6,950 nt of DNA from an uncultured Collinsella sp. (GCA_900550835.1 URTP01000106.1:1-6950); one strand, 5' to 3'. Positions 1 through 5,981 are shown, numbered from the stretch's first letter. Made by a program: numbers and translations. Notes: generated by a model not told the origin, from the letters alone.

Positions 1-798
1 CTGCCCCGCCGCGGCTTTTCGCTCATCTGCTCGGTCGACGAAGAGGACTTTATGCGCGGCTCCGAGGCCGCCATCGATGCCGGATGGGTATGCTCGCGCG
101 AATGGGTGCTGGATACCGAGCCCACCGACAGACAGATTCAGGTAGCGCACAAGGGGCGCACGTGGTTCGAGATTGAAATGGCTGGCGTGACGGCGCATGC
201 GAGCCAGCCCTGGAAGGGCGCGGATGCCGTCGCCGCCATGGCCGAGGACGTCTGCGCGTTACGCCGCGCGTTCATGGCGCTGCCCGTACACGATGATCTG
301 GGGCCATCGACCATCACGTTTGGACAGATCGAGGGTGGCTACCGTCCCTATGTCGTGCCCGATCACGCCAAGGTCTGGGTCGATATGCGCCTGACCCCGC
401 CGACCGATACGGCCACCGTGACGCGCATGGTAGAGCAGGCCATCGCCGTCGCCGAGGCCGCGGTCCCCGGCTGCCATGGCAGCTATACCGTGACAGGCGA
501 CCGCCCCGCCATCGAGCGCGACCCGAACTCTCCCCTTCTGGCTGCACTCAAGCATGCCGCCGACAGCGTTACGGGCATGGACACGGCCGTCGGCTTCTTT
601 ACCGGCTACACCGACACTGCCGTCATTGCCGGCAAGACGGGTAACCGCAACTGCATGAGCTATGGCCCAGGCTCGCTCGCGCTCGCGCACAAGCCCAACG
701 AATATGTGCCCCATGCCGATATCGTTCGCTGCCAAAACGTGCTCATCGCGCTCGCCGACAACACGCTCTGGGACGCATGCGGCCAAGTTGGGGCATAA
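1..798 (+). CDS. M20 family metallopeptidase/deacylase, C-terminal part (5' end outside window)
   Basis: The reading frame is open from base 1 and ends at TAA 796-798, giving 265 visible residues; the real start lies upstream, and the internal ATG at 52 is not a start because the frame and family similarity continue through it. M20 enzymes (DapE, ArgE, CPG2 and relatives) are cytoplasmic dinuclear-zinc hydrolases of amide bonds. Visible family features, numbered from base 1: a VDEE motif at residues 12-15 (general-base and metal-ligand glutamates), an EPT motif at 40-42 (a metal ligand in this family), the inserted dimerisation domain beginning around residue 48 with TAHASQP near 64-70, and the C-terminal GPG...AHKPNEYV motif with the expected zinc-ligand His at 230. 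The HxD motif that should supply further zinc ligands is outside the window. The ArgE/DapE-like tail fits several substrates, so I do not name one. The next gene begins 39 bases downstream on the same strand and may be cotranscribed. Confidence 0.9.
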   Translation: MPRRGFSLICSVDEEDFMRGSEAAIDAGWVCSREWVLDTEPTDRQIQVAHKGRTWFEIEMAGVTAHASQPWKGADAVAAMAEDVCALRRAFMALPVHDDLGPSTITFGQIEGGYRPYVVPDHAKVWVDMRLTPPTDTATVTRMVEQAIAVAEAAVPGCHGSYTVTGDRPAIERDPNSPLLAALKHAADSVTGMDTAVGFFTGYTDTAVIAGKTGNRNCMSYGPGSLALAHKPNEYVPHADIVRCQNVLIALADNTLWDACGQVGA

Positions 799-837
799 TA
801 AGCCGCGAACAAACCGAATCGCGCGTTAGGACCGCCC

Positions 838-1527
838 ATGAAAGCTCTTCCGTTTCCCTGCATCCGCCCAGCTCAGGACCGCGTGCTCGAAGCGCTGCCG
901 CAGATGGGCGGTATCCTGAGCGGCAACAACGCCCTGCGCGGCGCCATTGCTGACGGCCTAATGCTCAAGGATCCAGGCGCGGCGTATTACGTGTACGAAT
1001 GCTCGGGCGAGCCGGGTCGCGCGACGGGTGTCGTGGCGATTTGCCCGGTTAACGTGCTGACGGGCAGCGACGAGGCTGCCGCCGAGAACGTCGACGCACT
1101 CGCCGCTGCGCACGCGATCGCCGAGCTCAAGGTGCAGCCGCGCCCTGTGACGCTCGCCTACGAGGCCTCGCCCGTCATGGATATCATCCTCGGCGCCGCC
1201 AAAGAGGGCGCTTCGCTCTATGCCGTCACCGACCCCGCGGGCATTACGCATCGCGTGTGGGAGGTCAAGCGCGAGGACGCCGTTGCCGCCATCCGCGCTA
1301 TGCTCGACCAAGCACCGGAGCCGACGCCGGCAGACGACCCCGCCTACGCCGCTGCTCTGACCGGAGCGTCACAGCTCCTGGCAGACGAGGCCCGCGCAGC
1401 CGGCACCTACACGGGCAAAGAACCGTTCAACTTTACCGTTGCCGCGTTATTCCCCACCGCGCAGGTCAGCGGCGCCGCACCGCAGATTCCGACGGGCCTG
1501 CTCACTCACCAAATCGCGCGGTTCTAA
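838..1527 (+). CDS. Short, degenerate DUF1015-like protein
   Basis: 229 residues, ATG 838 with a weak AGGA six bases upstream, TAA at 1525-1527. The N-terminus (PFPCIRP at residues 5-11), the segment DPGAAYYVYE (45-54), the LYAVTDPAGITHRVWEV stretch (127-143) and FNFTVAALFPTAQV (197-210) line up, from memory of the family, with the corresponding blocks of DUF1015 proteins, which are usually about 400 residues or more and often lie beside serine-biosynthesis genes. Here the regions between the blocks are compressed: I find neither the PYDV motif near the N-terminus, nor the HE.T motif expected after the Y-rich block, nor the DGHHR motif expected before the FLAVLFP-like strand. The protein therefore looks like a reduced, possibly catalytically changed relative. 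The frame is intact with normal codon use, so it is not an obvious pseudogene. DUF1015 has no well-established reaction, and I assign none. The neighbouring upstream gene is an M20 peptidase; the downstream gene converges with a 2-base gap. Confidence 0.75.
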   Translation: MKALPFPCIRPAQDRVLEALPQMGGILSGNNALRGAIADGLMLKDPGAAYYVYECSGEPGRATGVVAICPVNVLTGSDEAAAENVDALAAAHAIAELKVQPRPVTLAYEASPVMDIILGAAKEGASLYAVTDPAGITHRVWEVKREDAVAAIRAMLDQAPEPTPADDPAYAAALTGASQLLADEARAAGTYTGKEPFNFTVAALFPTAQVSGAAPQIPTGLLTHQIARF

Positions 1528-1529
1528 CG

Positions 1530-2165
1530 CTACCCGCGCTGCGGGCCCGCTGCCGCCCCGAGCGGCTCAAGCCCCAGCTCGCGCGCGTAGTCTTCCTGCG
1601 TAAAGATCTCAACCAGTTCAAACGTATCCGTCGCATCATCAAACGCAAAGTGCAGCACCGCGCAGTTGCCCGGCACACGGTCGCGCTCGTCGGCCGCCGC
1701 GCCCCTCGTGTGGTCCAAAAACTCCTTGATGGCCGAGCCGTGGCTCACCGCGAGCACGCACGAATGATCCGGGCTTCGCATGAGCTCGGTCAGCGTCGCT
1801 ACTATGCGCTCACGCACCTGCATCTGACCCTCGCCGCCAAACTGGCGATAGAAATCGCGCCACGGGCGCTCGGGCATCAACATCACGCGCTCGGCTTCAA
1901 AATCGCCAAAGAACCACTCGCGCAGGCCATCAAGGCGCTCGTACGCCAAGCCCGGCCACAAGTTGGCGATAGTCTGCTCGGTGCGATGAAGTGTGGAGGT
2001 GTAGGCATGATCGGGCTCAATGCCGCGCGCACGCAAGAACATGCCGGCACGCGCCGCCTGGTCGCATCCCAGCTGCGTAAGCGGCGAGTCACTCCAGCCC
2101 TGAATAATGCGCTTGAGGTTAAATATCGTCTGTCCATGACGGACCAGATACAGGTCTTTATTCAT
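1530..2165 (-). CDS. Histidine phosphatase family protein (copy 2 of a tandem pair)
   Basis: 211 residues, ATG at 2165, TAG at 1532-1530. AAAGGA lies six bases before the ATG, which supports the start. This is a phosphoglycerate-mutase-like (His phosphatase, branch 1) fold: the RHG signature with catalytic His10 (VRHGQT, 8-13), QGWSDSPLT (22-30) typical of the PhoE/GpmB-like subgroup, the phosphate-pocket Arg61 in STLHRTEQT, Glu83 as likely proton donor in LREWFFGDFE, and the second catalytic His142 in VSHGS. All four core residues are present, so it should be an active cytoplasmic phosphatase acting through a phosphohistidine; the substrate cannot be read from sequence. It follows the paralogous gene by 18 bases and is very probably cotranscribed with it. 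Compared with its partner it has a C-terminal tail about 30 residues longer, rich in Ala, Gly and Glu. Confidence 0.93.
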   Translation of the reverse strand: MNKDLYLVRHGQTIFNLKRIIQGWSDSPLTQLGCDQAARAGMFLRARGIEPDHAYTSTLHRTEQTIANLWPGLAYERLDGLREWFFGDFEAERVMLMPERPWRDFYRQFGGEGQMQVRERIVATLTELMRSPDHSCVLAVSHGSAIKEFLDHTRGAAADERDRVPGNCAVLHFAFDDATDTFELVEIFTQEDYARELGLEPLGAAAGPQRG

Positions 2166-2183
2166 AGGGGGTCCTTTCGTTTG

Positions 2184-2726
2184 TTACCAACCCAAGAGCG
2201 AAAATGCCCCGTCGCAATAGCCAAAATGAAGCACGGCACCGTTGTCGGGTTGCTCTCCCCCGCCAGTCACGCATCTAAGAAACTCCTGGCAGGCTGAGCC
2301 GTGGGAGACCGCCAGCACGCAGTCGTGCCGGGGCCGGGCCATGATGCGGGACAGCGCCGCGACCATACGCGCACGAAGCTCACTTTCCGACTCGCCACCA
2401 AAGGCAACCGGATAATCGCCCCAGGGCTGCGCCGGCATCTCGCGGTTTGACGTGCCCCCCAACGAACCCAAATGCCACTCGCGCAGTTCATCGACCAGCT
2501 CTATGGAACAGCCCTCGCCAACGATCAGCTCGGCCGTACACCGCGCCCGCCCCAACGGAGACGAATACACATGGTCAAAGGTCACACCACGGTCCTCGAA
2601 CGCCGCGCGCGTCGCCAGCGCCTGCTCGCGCCCGCGCGCCGTCAACGGCGAATCGTGCCAGCCCTGCAAAATGTTCCTCACATTGAGCTCGGTCTGCCCA
2701 TGCCGCACCAAGTAAAGATCGGCCAC
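2184..2726 (-). CDS. Histidine phosphatase family protein (copy 1 of a tandem pair)
   Basis: 180 residues, starting at GTG 2726 and ending TAA at 2186-2184. I choose GTG because AGGGGAGG lies four bases upstream of it and the family N-terminus (MADLYLVRHGQT) begins exactly there. Core residues of the His-phosphatase superfamily are all visible: His9 in RHG, Arg60 in SSPLGRARCTAE, Glu83 in ELREWHLG, His142 in VSHGS. QGWHDSPLT (21-29) places it in the same PhoE/GpmB-like subgroup as the next gene. From Glu83 to His142 the two proteins align without a gap (WHLG/WFFG, PW.D, FGGE, CVLAVSHGSA), so they arose by duplication. Substrate unknown. The gene is 83 bases downstream of the nitroreductase on the same strand, with a strong hairpin between, so it could be transcribed from there by read-through or from its own promoter; I see no clear -35/-10 pair in the gap. 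Confidence 0.92.
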   Translation of the reverse strand: MADLYLVRHGQTELNVRNILQGWHDSPLTARGREQALATRAAFEDRGVTFDHVYSSPLGRARCTAELIVGEGCSIELVDELREWHLGSLGGTSNREMPAQPWGDYPVAFGGESESELRARMVAALSRIMARPRHDCVLAVSHGSACQEFLRCVTGGGEQPDNGAVLHFGYCDGAFSLLGW

Positions 2727-2741
2727 ACGCCCTCCCCTCGC

Positions 2742-2776
2742 ACCACCACAAAGGGGACAGGCACCTTTGTGGTGGT
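2742..2776. repeat. Perfect 13-bp hairpin with REP-like core in the nitroreductase-phosphatase gap
   Basis: Arms 2742-2754 (ACCACCACAAAGG) and 2764-2776 are exact reverse complements, with a 9-base loop (GGACAGGCA). The core AAAGGGGACAGGCACCTTT resembles a short palindromic repeat that I recall from many bacterial genomes, sometimes linked to REP-associated tyrosine transposases; no second copy and no such transposase is in this window. On the minus strand, which both flanking genes use, no T-run follows the stem, so it is a poor intrinsic terminator in that direction. On the plus strand TTTT (2776-2779) begins at the last base of the stem. Its left edge lies two bases from the Shine-Dalgarno of the GTG-started phosphatase, so in RNA the hairpin would stand directly beside that ribosome-binding site. 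It may also act as an mRNA 3'-end stabiliser for the nitroreductase message. Confidence 0.8.
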
Positions 2777-2809
2777 TTTGCCGCCGGATCGCGCCGCAAC
2801 GACGCGCAA

Positions 2810-3481
2810 CTACACCAACACGTCGGCAAGCGGACGCTTGGGCACGTGATGCACCTGAGCCTCATCGCGCCAGTAATTGATAGAGCCGTCGGGGTTGGAA
2901 TCGATCGCGTCGACAACCTGGGTCTCGGCTGGCACGCCAAAAGCCATGATCAGCTTGAGCTCATACTTGTCGCCGTCGAGCCCCATCGTATCGATCGCGC
3001 GGGGCGTAAAGGCCTTGAACATGCAGGCCGCCACCTCGGGCGTGGCGCTGCGCGCGGCGAGCATCATCGTCTGGGCGGCAATGCCGGTGTCGACCTCGGT
3101 GATGGGCGCGGCGGGCTTACCCGGAACAGCGCGCTCGGAAAGAATCGCGATGTAGCCGGTCGGGCGCTCGCCCTCATCGGGACCCGGCCAGTCCTTGAGC
3201 GCACCGGCCCACGCGAGCTCATCAAATACACGCGCGCAGTCCTTTGCACCGCTCACCACATGAAAACGCAGACGCTGAGCATTGGCGCCACAGGGAGCCA
3301 GGTGCGCCAGCTCCGCCAGCTCGAGCAAAAACTCGCGCGGCACGCGCATGGACTCGTCAAATCGGCGGCACGTGCGGGCGCGGCGGATCAGCGCGTCAAA
3401 CGTGTCCAGGCCAAGCTTTTCGCAACCCTGCTTTGCCATCGACTCGGCGCTTACCGGCGCCGCGGGAACAGCTTCGTTCAT
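2810..3481 (-). CDS. Nitroreductase family protein (FMN-dependent oxidoreductase)
   Basis: 223 residues, ATG 3481, TAG at 2812-2810. AGGGGGG four bases upstream supports the start; residues 1-22 are an extra Ala-rich leader before the domain. Features of the nitroreductase fold: the FMN-phosphate contact RRARTCRRF (33-41; family pattern RRSxRxF), LAPCGANAQRLRF (61-73; family pattern .APSg.N.QPw.f), a central helix with DTGIAAQTMMLAA (around 130-142), and a C-terminal GVPAET (around 184-189) that matches the G.p.e position of the family. Such enzymes are usually cytoplasmic homodimers using NAD(P)H to reduce nitro, quinone or flavin substrates. The actual substrate is unknown. It is divergent from the HdeD-like gene across a 234-base spacer containing a DtxR-like box, which could point to metal or redox control. 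Two phosphatase genes follow on the same strand. Confidence 0.92.
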   Translation of the reverse strand: MNEAVPAAPVSAESMAKQGCEKLGLDTFDALIRRARTCRRFDESMRVPREFLLELAELAHLAPCGANAQRLRFHVVSGAKDCARVFDELAWAGALKDWPGPDEGERPTGYIAILSERAVPGKPAAPITEVDTGIAAQTMMLAARSATPEVAACMFKAFTPRAIDTMGLDGDKYELKLIMAFGVPAETQVVDAIDSNPDGSINYWRDEAQVHHVPKRPLADVLV

Positions 3482-3509
3482 AAGACCCCCCTATAAAAGC
3501 CAATTGTTC

Positions 3510-3528
3510 TTAAGAAAATCTAACCTAA
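3510..3528 (-). promoter_or_regulatory. Candidate DtxR/IdeR-type operator upstream of the nitroreductase
   Basis: Read on the minus strand, this site is TTAGGTTAGATTTTCTTAA, located 28 bases before the nitroreductase ATG. It has one perfect 9-base half-site (TTAGGTTAG) of the classical DtxR/IdeR iron box and, by my count, matches 14 of the 18 non-central positions of the TTAGGTTAGnCTAACCTAA consensus; the second half is poor (5 of 9). Its position close to the start codon suits repression. A separate exact palindrome, TTCTTAAGAA (3507-3516), overlaps its edge. The region is AT-rich compared with its surroundings, which raises the chance of accidental matches. No DtxR-family gene is in the window, so the regulator is inferred only from motif similarity. 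I could not identify a confident -35/-10 pair for either gene in the 3482-3715 spacer; the rest of that spacer holds nothing I can name. Confidence 0.35.
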
Positions 3529-3715
3529 AACGTAGGCAATTACACACAGCGGCGCAATGTTCCACACCTGTTGAATATTCCGCATCCAAACGGGAACAAA
3601 GGTAACAATTCGGGAAGATGAGGCTCCCATTCGCCCTTCCCGCCCCACGCGACGGCGCCCTTGGGCGATACTGGTTGCAAGAGCTACGGCTAACGCCGCA
3701 CGGAAAGGAGACATC

Positions 3716-4318
3716 ATGGGCATCTTTAAGAACGATGACAAGCAATCGAGCGCATTTGGATTTGACGAGAAAAGCATGGCAGGCAAGGCCGTCAAGGCCG
3801 TGCGCTGGATTTACGCCATCACGGGCGTCTTGGCGCTCGTCGCCGGCATCGCACTGCTGTTTGCGCCCGCCAAGTCCCTCGTCTTCCTAACGACCGTCTT
3901 GGGCATCTACTTTGTGATCACGGCCGCGATCAGGCTGTTTACCGCTGTTTTCGAGCCGCTGCTGCCCACCGGCTGGCGCGTTACGAGCATCATCGCCAAC
4001 CTGCTCATTATTCTGGGTGGCGTGGTGATCCTGCGCAACCAGGCCTTCTCGACCGCGACGCTCACCACGCTTGTAGTGGTCGTCGCCGGCTTTGGCTGGA
4101 TCGTCGAGGGCGTCATGTCAATTCTGGAATCCGAACTTTCCGCCAACCGCGCCCTCGCCATCCTGAGCGGCGCACTCTCCATCATCGCGGGTATGTTCGT
4201 GTTTATCTATCCGCTGTGGTCGGCCAAGATGCTCGTCATCTTTAGCGGTGCCGCGCTGCTGGTGTTTGGCGTGACGCTGATTGTTCGCGCTATTCAATTT
4301 GGCAAACTGGTGCGCTAG
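3716..4318 (+). CDS. HdeD/DUF308 family membrane protein
   Basis: 200 residues, ATG 3716 with a strong AAAGGAG five bases upstream, TAG 4316-4318. A polar N-terminus of about 28 residues (several Lys and Asp) precedes six predicted membrane helices at about 31-50, 54-78, 87-106, 115-137, 145-166 and 172-193. This arrangement of three repeated helix pairs, with GI..LFAP after helix 1, GGVVILRN after helix 3 and AGMFVFIYP in helix 5, is typical of the DUF308/HdeD family. E. coli HdeD contributes to acid resistance at high cell density, but most members in Gram-positive bacteria are uncharacterised, so an acid-stress role here is only suggested. No signal peptide. The gene is the first of a two-gene unit: its stop codon is followed immediately by the ATG of the YaiI-like gene. 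I see no clear promoter; the upstream spacer has a possible -35 (TTGAAT, 3571-3576) without a correctly spaced -10. Confidence 0.9.
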   Translation: MGIFKNDDKQSSAFGFDEKSMAGKAVKAVRWIYAITGVLALVAGIALLFAPAKSLVFLTTVLGIYFVITAAIRLFTAVFEPLLPTGWRVTSIIANLLIILGGVVILRNQAFSTATLTTLVVVVAGFGWIVEGVMSILESELSANRALAILSGALSIIAGMFVFIYPLWSAKMLVIFSGAALLVFGVTLIVRAIQFGKLVR

Positions 4319-4801
4319 ATGCCAAAGACGCTTTTTATTGATGCCGACGCCTGCCCGGTCACACACGAGTCGATCGACTGCGCGCGGAGGGCGGGCGTCG
4401 CCGTCGTTATCGCCGGCAACAGCACGCAAAACCTGGAACGCCACATTCGCCGCGACGATCCGCGCGACGTTGAGCATGCGCGTCGGGGCTTTTGGGTCAC
4501 AACGCTCGATGTGAGTGTGGGAGCCGATAGCGCCGACTTTGCCATTATCGAGCGCCTGCAGGCTGGCGATGTGGTCGTGACACAGGACATAGGCCTGGCG
4601 AGTATGGTACTCGGACGCGATGCCGCCGCCATCGGCGTGCGCGGGCGCGTCTACGATAAAGCGACCATCGACATGCAGCTGTTTATTCGCCATGAGGAGA
4701 AGAAGGTGCGCCGCGCCGGGGGACGCACCCGCGGTCCGGCAGCCTTCACCAGCGAGGATCGAGCCCGCTTTAAACGCAACCTCACCGAGCTGTTACGCTA
4801 A
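4319..4801 (+). CDS. YaiI/YqxD family protein (UPF0178, DUF188)
   Basis: 160 residues, ATG 4319 directly after the upstream TAG (TAGATG), TAA 4799-4801. There is no good Shine-Dalgarno before it, so translation is probably coupled to the HdeD-like gene. Family hallmarks are complete: FIDADACPV (6-14) at the N-terminus, VVVTQDIGLASMVL (85-98) in the middle, and the C-terminal GGRTRGPAAFTSEDRARF (134-151). Length is close to the usual 150 residues. The family is considered a PIN/NYN-like nuclease fold with conserved acidic residues (here Asp8, Asp10 and Asp90 are the obvious candidates), but to my knowledge no reaction is firmly established. It is a soluble cytoplasmic protein without membrane segments. 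The partner next door is a membrane protein of unrelated family; the pairing alone does not define its role. It converges with the permease, with 19 bases between. Confidence 0.95.
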   Translation: MPKTLFIDADACPVTHESIDCARRAGVAVVIAGNSTQNLERHIRRDDPRDVEHARRGFWVTTLDVSVGADSADFAIIERLQAGDVVVTQDIGLASMVLGRDAAAIGVRGRVYDKATIDMQLFIRHEEKKVRRAGGRTRGPAAFTSEDRARFKRNLTELLR

Positions 4802-4820
4802 ACAAGGTAGATTTTTGGGC

Positions 4821-5909
4821 TTAGAGCCCGAAGGCAGAGAGAACGAACCCCCAGCCAGCGCCGATGACGTACATCATGACCAGAAACAGGGCGTTTTCGC
4901 GGGCACTGCGGTTGGTGCGGAACAGCACCAGGTAGCCCACGCCGGCGGAAATGAGCGTGCCGGCGAGCATCGGCGCCAGCTGCAGCGCACCTTCCAGGTA
5001 CAGTTGCGTGATGACGACGCTGGCAGAGCAGTTGGGGATCAGACCGACAAGCGCCGAGCCCAGGACGGCGAGCGTCTCATTGCCGCGCAGGAACTGCTCG
5101 ATCGCCGACTCGCCAAAGGTCTCGAGGACGGCGACCAAAACAAGCGACACCAGGAAAATGAATGCCGATACCTGCACGGTATGCGAGATGGCGCTGCGGA
5201 TAATCGACAGGACAGGAGCGCCTTCGTGGGAGTGGGAGTGACCGCGGTCATGATGGTGTTCATGCTCGCGCTCGCGTCCGTGGTCGTGGCCATGGCCGTG
5301 CTCGCCCTCATCCTCGTCTTCATCGCAGCCGCAATGGTCGCGCTCACACAGCTCGTGGATGTGATCGGCGCTCACGCCCGCCTCGGCCACCTCGTCAATG
5401 ATGTCGCCTCCGGTATGGTCGTCGTGGGCGCAGTTCACATGAGCCGGATTGGCAGCGGTCCCCAGTACGGTACGGCGAATCGCCGCATGCGCGCGGGCAT
5501 TACGACGAAGGCCGCGGATAGCCGCATCCACGATAAAGCCCGTGACCAGAGCGATCAGCGCCTTCGAAGCCAGAAGCATCGCCATGGTCTGCACGGGAAC
5601 CTGCTCGGCAAGCAACAGCGGCAGCATCTCGTCTGAAGTCGAGAGGAAAACAGCAACCAGCGTGCCCAGCGTCACGACGCGGCCGGCGTACAGTGTCGCC
5701 GCCATGGCCGAAAACCCGCACTGTGGCACCATGCCCAGCAACGAGCCAACCACGGGGCCGGCGGCGCCCGCGCGTTTGATGACGCCGTTGACGCGGTCGC
5801 CCGCCACATGCTCCAGCGTCTCGAGGACAAGATACGTCACCAACAAAAACGGCACCAGGGACAGCGTGTCCTTGCCGGCGTCGAGCAGAATATCAATCAG
5901 TAAATCCAT
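4821..5909 (-). CDS. ArsP_2-type metal permease with His-rich loop (putative manganese/arsenic exporter)
   Basis: 362 residues, ATG 5909, TAA 4823-4821. GAAAGG lies 11 bases upstream, a long but tolerable spacing. The protein has two homologous membrane halves: the first carries GMVPQCGFSAMAATLYAGRV (59-78) and TSDEMLPLLL (91-100), the second carries GLIPNCSASVVITQLYLEGA (289-308) and a GVGYLVLFRTN stretch (323-333). These paired P-x-C motifs and LY..G motifs are hallmarks of the ArsP_2 family (formerly DUF2899), whose members are annotated as putative arsenic efflux proteins or putative manganese transporters with about 10 helices. Between the halves, residues 157-228 contain 17 His and 4 Cys by my count, plus an acidic run, forming a likely cytoplasmic metal-binding loop. 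Export of a divalent metal is the best guess; the exact ion cannot be told. The gene is divergent from the exonuclease gene, has a recognisable promoter and a possible operator, and converges with the YaiI-like gene. No metalloregulator is adjacent in the window. Confidence 0.92.
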   Translation of the reverse strand: MDLLIDILLDAGKDTLSLVPFLLVTYLVLETLEHVAGDRVNGVIKRAGAAGPVVGSLLGMVPQCGFSAMAATLYAGRVVTLGTLVAVFLSTSDEMLPLLLAEQVPVQTMAMLLASKALIALVTGFIVDAAIRGLRRNARAHAAIRRTVLGTAANPAHVNCAHDDHTGGDIIDEVAEAGVSADHIHELCERDHCGCDEDEDEGEHGHGHDHGREREHEHHHDRGHSHSHEGAPVLSIIRSAISHTVQVSAFIFLVSLVLVAVLETFGESAIEQFLRGNETLAVLGSALVGLIPNCSASVVITQLYLEGALQLAPMLAGTLISAGVGYLVLFRTNRSARENALFLVMMYVIGAGWGFVLSAFGL

Positions 5910-5961
5910 GACGGATGGAACCTTTCGTGTCTTTCGGCAACATTGTAAAAGTCCTAGCGGT

Positions 5962-5981
5962 CAACTAGGGTATTGTAGTTG
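5962..5981. promoter_or_regulatory. Inverted repeat overlapping the permease -10 box (possible operator)
   Basis: Exact 6-base arms CAACTA (5962-5967) and TAGTTG (5976-5981) are separated by 8 bases. The repeat covers the proposed -10 box (5972-5977) of the minus-strand permease promoter, a position where a bound repressor would block transcription. A second short inverted repeat, CCTAG (5953-5957) and CTAGG (5965-5969), overlaps it on the transcribed side. The centre-to-centre distance of the arms (14 bases) suits a dimeric regulator. A metal-sensing repressor would make sense for a metal exporter, but the arms do not match a consensus I can name, so this is inference. Confidence 0.35.

Noticed and set aside
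259..786. A 175-codon minus-strand open frame antisense to the M20 peptidase
   Set aside because: Composition (Gly, Arg, His, Val rich) is that expected from the reverse of a GC-rich gene, with no family similarity, while the plus strand shows clear M20 motifs.
1257..2297. A 346-codon plus-strand open frame running out of the DUF1015-like gene and antisense to the phosphatase
   Set aside because: Its product is Arg/Ala/His-rich with no recognisable motif, and the opposite strand carries a histidine phosphatase with all catalytic residues and a good ribosome-binding site. Long antisense frames are common in GC-rich DNA.
2846..3496. A 216-codon plus-strand open frame opposite the nitroreductase
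   Set aside because: No motif and no ribosome-binding site of note; the minus strand encodes a full nitroreductase with FMN-binding motifs.
3571..3609. TTGAAT and TAACAAT considered as a promoter for the HdeD-like gene
   Set aside because: The spacing between the two hexamers is about 26 bases, far beyond the 16-18 expected, and there is no extended -10 TG.
3618..3890. A 90-codon plus-strand open frame starting upstream of the HdeD-like gene, considered as a leader peptide or small gene
   Set aside because: No good Shine-Dalgarno, runs out of frame through the start of the membrane protein, and its sequence is Arg/Ser/Pro-rich shadow-like with no similarity to known leaders.
4811..4829. Stem GGGCT-TAG-AGCCC next to a TTTTT run, resembling an intrinsic terminator between convergent genes
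   Set aside because: The T-run is on the 5' side of the stem on the plus strand and becomes an A-run on the 3' side on the minus strand, so neither transcript would have a stem followed by U residues. The stem is also only 5 bp.
4620..5636. A 338-codon plus-strand open frame with a strongly hydrophobic, membrane-like stretch
   Set aside because: It overlaps the YaiI-like gene out of frame and is antisense to the permease. The hydrophobic stretch is the reverse complement of the His-rich loop: His codons CAC/CAT read backwards give GTG/ATG, that is Val and Met. It is a coding shadow.
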